Assembly (NCBI GenBank): GCA_003184365.1
Contig: NKYR01000137.1
Location: 220-64,219, forward strand
Source: Evernia prunastri
Taxonomy: Eukaryota > Ascomycota > Lecanoromycetes > Lecanorales > Parmeliaceae
DNA: 64,000 nt
Direction of reading: 5' to 3'
Part shown: one piece after another, positions 20,977 through 31,742 of the stretch
Numbering within the stretch: the stretch's first letter is position 1
How the letters are laid out: every line of letters begins with the position of its first letter
The notes under the pieces: model-generated
Told to the model about the DNA's origin: nothing
The model's database searches: none
The model's input: the letters and a program-made list of their open reading frames with translations, nothing else
Position numbers and translations under genes: made by a program

Positions 20977-22902
20977 CTATGGAGACCTGCGCTGGAATAC
21001 TATCCACCCGATCAAGGTGACGAGGAAGACTGCGAACCCCTGGATGGGGTCTGTGACAATACCGCGTACGAGTATGAGGCTACTAAAGACGCAGAAAATG
21101 ATAGGGTTGAAGGTCCACGTCCTGTAAGACCGGGTGAGAGCATTCTCGCGACGACGAAGGATGAATATTCCAAGGGCAGCTAAGAGGAAAAACAGATATT
21201 CAGATATGCCTGTTTTAGTTTTAGTATTCATACCTTCGTCTCAACATGTACGATTTGAGCACTATACCGATGAACGTTACAAGACTATCGAAAGTCCCAA
21301 TGACTATGTAAAATGATGCAATACACGTATTCATTATCATTGCGTATCTACAATGCCAAGATCAACAATCTCCAGAAATACTATAGGGTTCTGAGATCAC
21401 TTACACAGGTACCTGTTTATCCCAGCGCAGCGTTTCTGTTCTCTCGGCAAACCACAGCAGTCCAGAGACCGCGAAACCGGGCAATGACTGCAGTGCGTTC
21501 CTTGTGGAAGGCAAATCTTCTTTTCTTGTAGGGCAATGCCCGTTGCCGAGTGTTTTTGGGAAGTAATGACTTTTGCTTGCGGCGACACAGAGCCTCCCCG
21601 TTGCAAAGACGTTGGCGTTCAAAGATCCCAGGCTGGAGGCAGAAACTACTAAAGAATATATCAAGCCACCAGGGGCACCAAAGATTTCTAGTCCGAAGTC
21701 CTTGCCGATGAGTCAGTATCATCTCTCGTTGCCAATGATGATATAGAGACGAGTGAAAGCAACGGACCACAGCAACGACGCTTCTATCTCTCATCAATTG
21801 GAATGGTAACACCGTGAAAAGTGCAATATTCATGAGAACAAAGCCACTTATAGCGACACTCATTGCGGTGTTGATTACCCGAGGTAAGTCACGCCGCGGA
21901 TCAGCCATGTCACCAGCAACGAAACCTATCTATAAAAGTATACGGCTGCATGTCAACTTATGTATCATCGACAAGCTGCGTGACCGAGAGCTTATACTCA
22001 CCGTTTCCCATCCACCATAACAGAAAAGAGCGCCGTAGATTGCCGTAATGTAATCACCTACTTTCGCCCAGATGGGCATGATCTGACGATGTGGATCGGG
22101 GTCTTTTCCAAACCATTCGACCTCCGGTGGTCGCGAGCTCTGGCGCGACCTCGTAATGCCGGCTACTATGCCGATGACAGCAATCGAAGATATAGCGAGC
22201 AGCTTGAAGAGAAGGAACATGTTTGCGGCTCGCGCTCCAGCAACTCTTCCCGAGCAATTAATCAAAGTGATAACGCAGAGTCCTGCAATCGCAATGACCT
22301 TTAACTGCCACGGAGATGTTACGCCATCTGGCACGATAGCCACGCTCAGGTTTTCAGCGAAAATCATGGCTGTCAGGGCCATCCCACACGGTTTCCCTAT
22401 AGCAATCCACACCCAAGAGAAGAGAAACCCGAAGAACTCAGTGTAGCAAGTCCGGAGATATTCCTGAACTCCTCCATTCCTTGGTATTGCCAGCCCAAGC
22501 TCGATGAAGGAGGCAGCTCCTGTCCAGACTAAGATACCTGCCAGAAACCACACAAAGACAGCCATCCCAGGTGACGGTGCATGATTGCTTACTTGCGACG
22601 GAGCAGAGAATATTCCGGAGCCGATCTGAAGACCGAGGACAAGAGCGACACCGTTGATGAACGTCAATGACCCATGCCCATGGCCTTGAGCATCGTTGTT
22701 GTGCGTTCTTTCATGATTGATCAAGACAGCGCTTTCTGCTAGCTCATCGGCGTGTAGGTCGAATGATGTAGAGGAATGCAGGGAGGAAGAAGGTCTAGGA
22801 AGGGTAACAGGAGAGTTAGTGCTATTGCGCGAAACGGTAGAAAGTCAGCGCTGGAGCGACGCACGGTCAGATGAGTGGATCGTACGGTAGCGAGCTGGTC
22901 AT
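20977..22902 (-). CDS. LAT-type amino acid transporter (APC superfamily)
   Basis: Six exons on the minus strand, 22902-22886, 22821-22002, 21929-21768, 21700-21405, 21347-21268 and 21209-20977, give 535 aa. A short hydrophilic N-terminus rich in Ser (MTSSLPTNSPVTLPRPSSSL) precedes the APC core: GLQIGSGIFSAPSQVSNHAP, helix 3 near FIELGLAIPRNGGVQEYL, then ETIGFVAGDMADPRRDLPRV, LGSLNANVFATGRLCVAAS and GTFDSLVTFIGISEYLFFLL. This order matches fungal y+LAT/methionine-type transporters. Exon 1 is only 17 nt. The junction into ETIGFVAGD uses an ATAG acceptor at 21930 in preference to a second AG four bases on, which would shift the frame. One donor is the weak GTCCGT (21767). The exact amino acid is not predictable. 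Confidence 0.85.
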
Positions 22903-23672
22903 GTTCTGGCAAGTGCCGGTTGAAGCTTAATAGGAGAATAGGCTTTTATAGCGGTGTTCTACCTGGACCGGCGTCGAAAAGATTGCCTTAATAAGTAAGG
23001 TATACACTAGTAGTGAGTGAGAGGTTTCGTAGAGACGGTAAGGTAAAGTCGCGAAATTTTGAAGTAGAAATTTATCAGAGTACCCTCGGTAGTTTGCAGT
23101 CAAGAATATTTACAGTAAGTTCTGTGGACGGAGTACATATATACAAAGCACTGCTTACCCTCGGGTTAGACGTAGTTCCAAAAGCAGAAATATCGGATGC
23201 TGCCTCGAGAATCCTTTCGTCACATTGAAAAAGATTACTGGCCTATCGATATCTACGGGGCACGTGGCGTTCATTGGCAAAATTTACGTAACTAACTATT
23301 GTCCACATCCTCTGAGTCCCCATGTGTTGTATCAATGGCCGTCAGAACAGAGACAATTGATGGTCGACAAAGAAGAATGGCTTGTGGAATGAGATGGATT
23401 GCGCGGAATTAAGACTGGCATTTCTATGTGCAGAGATGCGCATCTCTATTGGATTAGGTATCTCATCTAAGCAATACTTCTTAACAAGTTGTTCATCCGT
23501 CTTGATTCAGTCCAGTAAATGCTGACCCGTTGAAGGGATTGAACACAATGTACAGCTCGACCGCTGTAAACGTGCACCCCGTCAATCCCCACTACTACTA
23601 CTTGGCCCAAGAACGCAAGCTACCCACCTACCATCGGACTACTGCCAATGCTGCTTCATAGCCAAGTTGTAG
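22903..23672. other. Intergenic region
   Basis: Lies upstream of the LAT transporter and downstream of the minus-strand BTB gene. A 71-codon plus-strand frame at 23013-23228 has no family resemblance and no other support. Nothing else seen. Confidence 0.5.
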
Positions 23673-24703
23673 CTAGCTAGTACAAAGATATCGGAAACGA
23701 GCTTGGCAATTGCCTTGGTGCGGACCGTTCTTCCCTTTTCGCACACAGGATAGACAAAGACCTTTCTGCCCGTCAATCACGCTTGTTATCGCAGTTGTCA
23801 AACGTTGTTTGAATATGCTATCTTCCAACTCTTTGGAATTGGTGGTTCGTCTCTGAATGCAATCCAAATTTGTTGTGTGAAAACGAGTGGAAACCGGCCA
23901 TACGTCTAATTGATAAAGCTCTCTGAAGAATGAGCCGGCCTTACTAAGCACGTATGGGTCATGCGCGACACCGCTAAAGCTGTCCTGAAAGAATCGAGCT
24001 ATGATCAGGTCGAACTTTGAGGAGAGGTCAAGTAGATCCGCCTTGCGATCTTGGTCAATCGATGCTTCGCGGAAAGCAGTTCGGTTAGCATTGACTGAGT
24101 CTAGGTTCAGCCCACTCAGGTGTCCTGCTTACCGTATAAACCGTGCGGAACCAAAGGAAAGAGCTCGTCTTTTGTACCATCTCTAACTTCAGCGGTGTCG
24201 TACTGCTTCATGCTACGAGAGCTGATCCAGAAGCTTTCATGGTTGTCGAAAGCGTAAGCGAGGGCTAGCATGTTTCTGTAGTATCCATCTACTTCAGAGT
24301 CTGACTGACGGAGCAGCCATAGCTCACTCCAGGGATTCAGCGCTAATCCCGCGTCATACTTGTCGCAGAATAATGCCAAATTCACGAGCTGATCGAACGA
24401 CGGACTGGGTTGCTCGCCATGATACCCTTCGAAATGGACGAGGTGACAGAACATGGTGACTGCCTCAGGCTCATCATCTGGAAGAGAAATACTTGGGGGA
24501 TTTGAAGTAGATAGAGCTGTGCCTTCCAAGAAACGATGAGGGCTAAACATGGCAGCCAAGACAGGCGAGGCTAAGCTGAGTACTTTAGACGAAGCTCGGA
24601 TCGACTTCTGATTGTCGCCAGAGCCAATGACCAACACTAGGTCACCTGCAGGATCAGCATCGATCTTTACGGTTTGCGTCTGCATCAATGTGGTGTCTTC
24701 CAT
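23673..24703 (-). CDS. BTB/POZ domain protein (paralogue 1)
   Basis: Two exons, 24703-24133 and 24064-23673, give 320 aa; the intron has a GTAAGC donor and a gctaac branch site. Residues about 15-120 form a fungal-type BTB domain: DADPAGDLVLVIGSG, RASSKVLSLASPVLAAMFSP, and SISLPDDEPEAVTMFCHLVH, then a helical stretch ending FCDKYDAGLALNPWSELWL. These proteins mediate protein-protein interaction. No nuclear-receptor, Kelch or MATH partner domain is visible. The C-terminus has GLCLSCVRKGKNGPHQGNC, a CxxC plus later Cys also present in the divergent neighbour. It clearly pairs with the gene at 25100 as a duplicated set. Substrate or partner unknown. Confidence 0.82.
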
Positions 24704-25099
24704 AACTGTGAAGGCCGAGGAAGGTCGAGGAGGTGACTTGATCTGAAGGAGGGATTTTGGTAAAGGAGAAGGAGAGCGTTTTTCTGGTGGACTTTAAAAG
24801 GTTGACAATTACTAGGAAGTGTGTGTCGAAAAGCAAAGGTAGACCGAGTTACTCAGTGTCTGGCGACCACCCGCCTTTTTCCTCCCTCTTCCGTTCTCTC
24901 AACTCCAGGAAACGAACGAACCTATCCTCAACACCGTGGGATTTTTGAGCATGTGACCCTGACATTCACCTTTTACTGGATAAAGAACGTTGCTTCAAGC
25001 ATACACAGTGTTGATTTGAACCATCCGACACAAGGACCTCAAAGATTTTCGGTTCACCACGCCTTCGGAACCAAACACTTCTCACCGTCGTCAATCACC
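24704..25099. promoter_or_regulatory. Divergent promoter between two BTB paralogues
   Basis: 396 bp separate the two start codons. No repeat or strong motif stands out. An ATG-less open frame runs into the right-hand gene from 24821; I treat that as leader sequence because the BTB homology starts only after 25100. Confidence 0.5.
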
Positions 25100-26227
25100 A
25101 TGACTCAAACCGCAGGAAGGCCATCGGTTTTGGTTCCACCCGACGATGTGGATCCGGCCGGCGACCTTTTGTTGCTGCTCGAAACAGGTCAAGATGGGAG
25201 ACCCACTCAGTCCTTAGTTCGAGTATCTTCCAAAGTACTGAGCCTGGCTTCGACTGTGTTTGCGGCAATGATGAGCCCTAAATTTGCCGAAGGCCAGGCT
25301 CTTCTAAAAGCGATTTCACCGGAAACTCCGTCAATATCCCTTCCCGATGATGACTCGGAAGCTGTGATCTGGGTTTGTAAGGCTCTCCAATTTGAGCAGG
25401 ACCTCACGGTTGATATCAAATTTTCACTCTTAAGAAAACTGGCCATTCTCTCCGACAAATATGACCTAGTTGGCGCACTCAACCCATGGAGTCACGCGTG
25501 GCTGCAGCGATGGCCTGGCTCCTCTCACGGCATTGATAGCCATGCTGAAATACTCTGGATCTCCTACGCTTTAGGCAATGAAGCGTATTTCTGGCGTAAT
25601 TCGAGGAGCCCCATGCATTTGTATACAATGGAGGATCTTGCAGCTTTTCAGAATGAATCGTTAATTGCCATGCTCCCTGACAGATTGCTTGTTGGGTGTC
25701 CCACTCTAAGTTTTGCGTTCAATGACTTCTCTTGCAGTTGTCGACTGACGACGCGGCATCTAGACTGCATCACGATGAGTCGCGGAGCTGCTTTGCTTGA
25801 GCTTCAGAAGACCTTCCAGGTTATCATGGCTGCTCTCCTCGAGCATGAGTGTAAAGCGGCGAGGGACCACAATCGAGACAGAAACTACCGAGCTTGCGAT
25901 CATCTCACCAAGATTGGATACTATTTCGCGCAACTCAGCAAGTCTGAACTTGGGGCAATCGACCAGAAACTTCAGAAGACAAGCTTTGCCACTGTTGTAG
26001 CGAAGTTGTCGATTTTCAAGGAGTACTGGGATGGGAACGTCACGCGAGGTTCCTACAGTGAACACTGCAGCAGCCCCAGTATTGACATCAAGCAGCTCAC
26101 CGAGCGAGCGGCGAAACTTGCCAATGGGGAACTCAGAGGACTATGCCTTAATTGTGTCAAGCATGGGAGATACACCAAGGAAAATCCAGATTGCCGCAAC
26201 TCCAGAAGACGGACGTGCGAAGGGTAG
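25100..26227 (+). CDS. BTB/POZ domain protein (paralogue 2)
   Basis: Single open frame of 375 aa from the ATG at 25100 (MTQTAGRPSVLVPPDDVDPA). It aligns by eye with the minus-strand neighbour throughout: DPAGDLLLLLETG, VSSKVLSLASTVFAAMMSP, SISLPDDDSEAVIWVCKALQ, LSDKYDLVGALNPWSHAWL, and the C-terminal GLCLNCVKHGRYTKENPDC. It has no intron where the neighbour has one; at that place it carries a Cys-rich insertion (FNDFSCSCRLTTRHLDC). An alternative reading is a retained intron ending at the tgcag near 25737, but the frame stays open. Function beyond protein interaction is unknown. Confidence 0.82.
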   Translation: MTQTAGRPSVLVPPDDVDPAGDLLLLLETGQDGRPTQSLVRVSSKVLSLASTVFAAMMSPKFAEGQALLKAISPETPSISLPDDDSEAVIWVCKALQFEQDLTVDIKFSLLRKLAILSDKYDLVGALNPWSHAWLQRWPGSSHGIDSHAEILWISYALGNEAYFWRNSRSPMHLYTMEDLAAFQNESLIAMLPDRLLVGCPTLSFAFNDFSCSCRLTTRHLDCITMSRGAALLELQKTFQVIMAALLEHECKAARDHNRDRNYRACDHLTKIGYYFAQLSKSELGAIDQKLQKTSFATVVAKLSIFKEYWDGNVTRGSYSEHCSSPSIDIKQLTERAAKLANGELRGLCLNCVKHGRYTKENPDCRNSRRRTCEG

Positions 26228-26591
26228 TGGTGAAGGGATGGTGATCGCTTCTTGTATTCTGCAAGTCTAAGAATGAAAATAACTGTCCGCAAAAGGCTCC
26301 CACGAGGTCACAAGACTAAATGTGAGTAAGATGGCATAGAAGACTTGTAGAGTAGACGCGGAACGCTGCAGGAAGAGAATATCTTAGCAAAAGAAAGCTG
26401 GCAAGGGCAAGACTGCATACCTGAAATCCATACTCCATGTCCAAATCATTTGCTCGAGGACATTGACCCGCGTAAGCATGTCTTGACCTCAGCTCTGTCC
26501 CTACCCATTCACTCCCGAACACCCAGAAAAAGATGACCACCCACGATAGAAAACCGGTTCCCCAACCCCACCCTCCTAAAGTCCTTAGCAT
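26228..26591. other. Convergent 3' flanks (BTB and DUF427 genes)
   Basis: Two stop codons face each other. No other feature seen. Confidence 0.5.
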
Positions 26592-27138
26592 CTACCAACC
26601 CCAAGTCCCCGGACCCCCCTTAACCTTCCCCTCAATATCACTCGTGACCCAGCCCCCATAAAAGTCCCCCGGTTGCGCCTCCACCTTCTCGCCGTCCACG
26701 TAGCAATCCCACGGCCCCGCGTACAGGCTGACGAAGCCCCGGATCGCCTCGAACCCCTTGGTGGGAGCCTCGTAACTCCACGCTCTGTCCTTGACGACTT
26801 CTTTGCCGTCGTCATTGGGGGACTGGAGGTTCCAGTACGTGGCGCGCCCTTTCCATTCGCAGAAGGAGGTGCGGGGGGAGGGGTGGAGGGGGAGGGTAAA
26901 GGCTGTGCGAGGTAGGTAGTATGCTGGGAGGGGTCAGTTACGGGATCCTATTCGACGATATGTGTGGTGTGGCGTGGGAAAGCATACTAGGAGGGTGCGT
27001 CGTTTCAAGGACCCAGTACGCTTCTTTAGTATCTGCAATTGTTTGATCCCGCCATTTGACTTGGAGGTGGCGGGTTGTCTTTTCGAGGAGTGGTGGCCGG
27101 GGAAAGTTGTGCACGTTAAGTTTGGGTTTTGGAGGCAT
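26592..27138 (-). CDS. DUF427 domain protein
   Basis: Two exons, 27138-26988 and 26923-26592, give 160 aa. Start MPPKPKLNVHNFPRPPLLEK. The family core is plain: HLQVKWRDQTIADTKEAYWV, then, across the intron, ETTHPPTYYLPRTAFTLPLH, followed by the signature FCEWKGRATYWNL and a YAGPWDCYVDGEKV segment. DUF427 (PF04248) proteins are small beta-rich proteins of uncertain activity found in bacteria, fungi and plants. An upstream in-frame hydrophobic stretch (27140-27309) contains MPAKRYSVLIFLVLATIVLL, which could be a membrane anchor if translation began earlier; I prefer 27138 because the family normally starts near this point. Confidence 0.85.
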
Positions 27139-27712
27139 CGTTGTGAGTAGGTTGAAGTGAGTAGGTCTAATAAGTAGGAGGAGGACAATGGTTGCTAATA
27201 CAAGAAAGATGAGTACCGAGTAGCGTTTAGCCGGCATCAGCCTCAGGCTATCAGTTTGATTCCAGGTGATATAAAGATCACCGTCACGAGATAGAGTTGA
27301 GATTGTCACGGACGTCTACTGCTCCTTTTCCTACATGTACTTGCTCCTCCACGGCGATTTGTTCCACAGACTGATGGAAGTTGTACTTTACAACTGCGAG
27401 CAAGGTTTATAATTCGACGCTCGATCTCCGACTGAGAGAACGACTCTAGACAACTAAAGCATTGTCGAAACAACAGATGGCTAATATTGTACATGGTATA
27501 AGGCAAAGACACAGGAAACGCAAAAGCGGACAATAATATGCCGTAAGAAGCATAAACAGAAACGGGGAAGAAGCCTCCTCCAACCCGCGACGCCCATTTT
27601 CATCCTTGATCATGAGATTCCAACGCCGGTGAAATGATCAAAATCCATCCTCCCATGCGGTTTCCAGACAAACATCGTGCTCATACAGTCATAATCTCTC
27701 ATTTCTCTCAAC
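27139..27712. other. Intergenic gap, DUF427 5' side and CFEM 3' side
   Basis: Tandem minus-strand genes. Contains the possible N-terminal extension of the DUF427 gene noted above; otherwise nothing supported. Confidence 0.5.
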
Positions 27713-29857
27713 CTATCTCCTCGGTGACATGTTCGACGGCGGTATTCTCACATTATCCTTAGTCAACTGTGGCGATCCAGAGCTCTCAAGCTTATTGAGT
27801 CCAGGACTGACGAGGATCTTCCATTTAGCCGTATTCCTAACATCCTCATTGATCCCTGGATACGTGCCCTGCAACCTCCCCGCGATTTCTCTCGCTTTCT
27901 GCTCACCTAGTCTCTTGGTGAGAAGGGAATCAGAGCGAGTGGGCACCTCAGGTCTAGCTGGAGCTCTCTTTCGTGGCGTTCGGGTAGGGCTCTCGGCAGC
28001 TGATATAGGAATTGAGGGATAAGTTATTCCGCTGCGAGGAGAGGACCTAAGAGCTGGAGACTCAGCAACGGGCGAGAGAAACTTGCGGGCAGCTGGGACT
28101 TCGTCCTCATCTGCGTCTTCGAAGCTGGTCTCTGACCCATTGGAGAAACGCGTGATTTTACTGCTGGAATTACTCTGCTTCCTTTGGGGATCTCTGCGGC
28201 TGTGAGAGCGCTCGATCGCTGCCAGGTAATGCTGTTCAACCGGCGGTGGCGGAGAATAAGGCCTTGGGAGACTCGGTTGTTGTGCCCTTGATGGCGCCGG
28301 CCGTAGTCCTCTAGCACTCGGTGACTGCAGTGCTGGAACTGGTTTACGAACCACGTCATTTGGTGTAGTCCACACTTCTGGGTAGTTACTGGGTACTGGG
28401 CGAGATGAGCCTCGAGACCGTGGTCGATACGCTTGGACATAGGGATATATATTTGGCGGGGGTGAGTGATTGACATTATCATAGAATGGATCTGACAAAC
28501 TTCTTTGCCGGCTAGATCCAGGTCGGAGGTTGGCTTGGCTCGTGTCCATGTTGCTGGGGAACCGAGGACTGTATTTTGCATAGGGGGAGTTGCCTTGTCG
28601 TTGAGCTGTAGGCCCAGATGGTCTAAGGCCTGCAGGTGCTGAGCTATTACGTGGAGTTATACGCAGCGGTGCAGGGAACAAGCTGTAGGTCGGCTTGTCG
28701 GGGAGCAGTTGGGAGGATGTCCGGTAACTTCCTGGAGTAACCGGGTCGGTGGGCGAATGGTTTGACGATCTCGGTGGTGGTGGATGTACTGCGAGTGCGG
28801 ATTCCTCCTCTGCGTTCATACTCCTCTGATACCGATTCCATCCATCGTCGCTAGAGGTAGCGGGAGTAACTATCCTCAGCTCTCTGCGGGGAGGAGGTGC
28901 AGCTATAATTGCAGGCGGGTTGCTAGGCTGAGGATGATTCCCGAACTCGTGAACATCAATAGCAGCCATGTCAGGCGTAGTCTCCTGACTGTCTACTATC
29001 TTGTCACAGCCAAAAGACCAGCCACTGTGTCGTTTACTATGCTTTCTCCGAAGGCAAACAAACAGGAAACAAAGGCCAAACCCAATTGCAGCGGCACCAA
29101 CACTAGCAACCGTAACGCCTGCAATCTGAGGTTTTGTAAGGACAGGCTTGGCCGCCGCCGCCGCCGCTACGGCCGAAGACGAAGCTGAGGCTACAGCTGA
29201 GCTCGTAGGTGTCGATGTCGTAGTTGGAGCAGTACTGAATCCAGTGCCACCAGATGCCGATGTTGTTGTTCGAGCTAGGTCTATAGAAGATGCGGACTTA
29301 GGAAAAATCGACGATGATCTTGTTGCTGTAGTAATTACTGTATGGGTCCGGAACGCCGCGCTTGATGCAGTAGGAAAGATAGACCTTGAATCTGAACTGT
29401 AAGAAAGGTTGTTGCTGTTCGTTGGAGTCGCTCTGACTCCACCATTCGCAGATGCGAAGCTCACTGAAGTTGCGGTAAGTGTAGGATGGGTGTTTGGTTT
29501 GGCTCCCTGAACGTTCAAGCAAAATTCATAGACTTGCAAGGCAATCGAATTGTCAAAGCCATAGTCCGGGCATCCGGAGAACAGGCATTCCAGGCCGCCT
29601 TCACCGATGGTCAAGCCGGATGCGCTACTGCTCACACACAGACAGCTGGAATCTGGGGGAGTCCCGCAGGATGAAGAAGGGAAGTTGGCGGCAATGAATG
29701 ACTCGAGGCACCCTTGGGCGCAGATAGGTATTACTTGGGCAAGGTTTGGTGTCAAAGATCCCGTAGAGGCTGGGCCAGCCAGTGTCCATGGTATGAGAAC
29801 AAAATGTAGAAAGAGGCCTAGGAAAAAGGCCATGGGTATGCCGTGAAAGAACTGCAT
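27713..29857 (-). CDS. CFEM-domain single-pass membrane protein
   Basis: Uninterrupted 714-aa protein. A signal peptide (residues 1-28, FFLGLFLHFVLIPWTLAGPA) is followed by a CFEM domain with all eight cysteines (C46, C50, C64, C72, C74, C91, C96, C113) and Asp69 in the PPDSSCLC block, the position that binds haem iron in structurally known CFEM proteins. A Ser/Thr-rich stalk (120-235) and an alanine run lead to one membrane helix at about 244-270 (AGVTVASVGAAAIGFGLCFL), a stop-transfer RRKHSKRH, and a tail of about 440 residues rich in Pro, Ser and Arg. The layout resembles fungal CFEM receptor-like proteins more than GPI-anchored haem scavengers. The tail has no kinase domain. Role in surface sensing is inference. 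Confidence 0.87.
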   Translation of the reverse strand: MQFFHGIPMAFFLGLFLHFVLIPWTLAGPASTGSLTPNLAQVIPICAQGCLESFIAANFPSSSCGTPPDSSCLCVSSSASGLTIGEGGLECLFSGCPDYGFDNSIALQVYEFCLNVQGAKPNTHPTLTATSVSFASANGGVRATPTNSNNLSYSSDSRSIFPTASSAAFRTHTVITTATRSSSIFPKSASSIDLARTTTSASGGTGFSTAPTTTSTPTSSAVASASSSAVAAAAAAKPVLTKPQIAGVTVASVGAAAIGFGLCFLFVCLRRKHSKRHSGWSFGCDKIVDSQETTPDMAAIDVHEFGNHPQPSNPPAIIAAPPPRRELRIVTPATSSDDGWNRYQRSMNAEEESALAVHPPPPRSSNHSPTDPVTPGSYRTSSQLLPDKPTYSLFPAPLRITPRNSSAPAGLRPSGPTAQRQGNSPYAKYSPRFPSNMDTSQANLRPGSSRQRSLSDPFYDNVNHSPPPNIYPYVQAYRPRSRGSSRPVPSNYPEVWTTPNDVVRKPVPALQSPSARGLRPAPSRAQQPSLPRPYSPPPPVEQHYLAAIERSHSRRDPQRKQSNSSSKITRFSNGSETSFEDADEDEVPAARKFLSPVAESPALRSSPRSGITYPSIPISAAESPTRTPRKRAPARPEVPTRSDSLLTKRLGEQKAREIAGRLQGTYPGINEDVRNTAKWKILVSPGLNKLESSGSPQLTKDNVRIPPSNMSPRR

Positions 29858-31345
29858 TCATGTTAGCTAGCGAAGAGGGATGATACTGGAAGACGTAGTG
29901 ATCGGCCAGGTGGTAGCTAGTTGAAGTAAAGAAGAAGAGGCTGTGATGAGTTGTAAGGCACTTGAAGGGGTCCAACTTGCATATGTGGGAGTGGGAAAGT
30001 GCCTGAGTGATCATGGCTGTGTAACCTTCTATACTTAAAAGCTGAGGGGAGCAGAAATACCGAAATACCTACCTGGGAAAACTGCGGAACCCCACCAAGA
30101 CATGAAGCCAGCTCCTAATGCAATGCAGAACGATGCGAAACAGAAAACAAGTGATGCAAAAAATGTTCAAATGAAATGAAGAGATGATGATGATGAAAAC
30201 GACACGAAGGAAATGAAGAAGGAGAAAAGCGAAACATGAGAAGTATAGATGGGCAGGCGCCCATGATCTTTTTGAGTCTTTGAACAAGGGGGGAGGGGAG
30301 AGGGAGAAGGCAGAGGGAGAGGGGGAGGGGCAGTATGCAGACGCTGGATGTCTGGAGAGAGCAAGTTCATTATTATTAGGGTAAGCTAAGGTAGGTCAAT
30401 GATGAGAAGAGTAGGTATATGAAGATTCCATTGATAGATCAGTAGAGTAAGCGCTTATATCCAGGCAGTTGATACTAGGTATTACTTTACATGTGGTCCA
30501 ACAGAGGACGACTTTGTCACATATTCTGAAGAGGTTAGAGATGGATGCATGGAAAAAAAGGGAAAATGAATGGTCACTGCGGCCCCTCCCTCAGGCGAAA
30601 CGCCGAGACGGGCGCGTAAAAATAGATCCCACTTTCCCCTTTTCAATATCTCTGAGCCTCAACACCCTACGAGTACGAATCCAACTTTAGGTATTCTACC
30701 AATTTAAGGCCAACTGTCTACCCGAAGCTATTCCATGCCGCAGCGTTGATGACAGCGCCACGTCCAATTGACTAAACAATTGCTTCGTGCGATCATAGAG
30801 GCTCAGCGCAATTGGCATGCTTTGCTTGGAGCATGACGGTTCAAAAAAAACAGTAACCATCAAGGCAAGGACCTGAGCAACCTATGGAAGACATACGTCG
30901 TCTACAACACGAAAGCATTGGATCTCATGACCATAGGTCGCAGATTTAGAAGCACACGCAAATTTATTGTTAGATCCTGTAACGCTCACATCATCGACAC
31001 GGTGAAGTTGGACAGAATTGAGGCTCGATAGTGACTGGTGCTTGAATTCAAGTGTTATTTTACAAGACGGCCATACTAGCTAGACCATGATGGAGAACAT
31101 AGTATTAAAGGGCAGCCCAACATGCTTGCGCTGCGTGCTGCGTCCACAAATGCCTCGGTCGGTCCTTGCGCACATGACTCTTTAATGTAACGCTCTTCTG
31201 TAGCTGCCGACCGGCCAGGAGGGGGGAGGCGTAGCAAAAGTGTTCTGGAGGGAATTCCGGTACTTAGGAAACGCGTGCGGGTATGATGAATATAAGAAAC
31301 TCCAGAAGCCAGGCCGTCGCGTAGGGAATCGAGTAAGGCCGAAGC
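29858..31345. other. Long intergenic region
   Basis: Promoter side of the CFEM gene and 3' side of PMP3. Holds an A/G-rich stretch (about 30150-30330) and an AAGGTA-type motif near 30385. No supported gene. Confidence 0.55.
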
Positions 31346-31742
31346 CTAGTACTTGAGGATGATGTACCTTGACAGGTGTAAGCAATTGATTGAGAGGGAA
31401 CGCGGACAAATTGTATGTTTCGTCCACCGCGAGATGGGTAGTTCAAGGACTTACAACGCATGGATGATGCCTGGGATGTAACCCAGTATTGTTAAAAGGA
31501 TGTTGATGAGGAAGTCGGCGTTGCAACCGCGCTCGAGGAAAACACCAAGGGGCGGGAGGATGATGGCGAGAATGATCTTGCAAATGTCGCTACATTCAAG
31601 GCATTGTCAGCTATGAAGTTTAAGTAAAGGTCGCGGAGAGTTCAGGTAAGGGCCAGAATAAGTGGCGCGGAGGAAAGCGGAAGACCATCGTCCTCGTAGT
31701 AGACGCGAGAGAGCTGGAGAATTACCTTGCAGTGAATGCCAT
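31346..31742 (-). CDS. PMP3: Plasma membrane proteolipid 3 (PMP3 / UPF0057)
   Basis: Three exons, 31742-31726, 31589-31455 and 31367-31346, rebuild a complete 57-aa protein. It starts MAFTASDICKIILAIILPPL, contains GVFLERGCNADFLINILLTI and ends with GYIPGIIHALYIILKY. Two hydrophobic helices with the conserved ILPPLGVFLERGC block are diagnostic. In yeast, Pmp3 modulates plasma-membrane potential and salt tolerance. Exons 1 and 3 encode only six and seven residues. The gene is easy to miss because no single frame exceeds the central exon. Confidence 0.92.

Noticed and set aside
12103..22902. Secondary-metabolite or nutrient gene cluster
   Set aside because: There is no backbone synthase, pathway-specific regulator or shared pathway; two transporters and one dioxygenase are not enough.
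24821..25099. N-terminal extension of the second BTB protein to 24821
   Set aside because: The extension has no resemblance to the paralogue, and ATG 25100 aligns with the paralogue's own start region.
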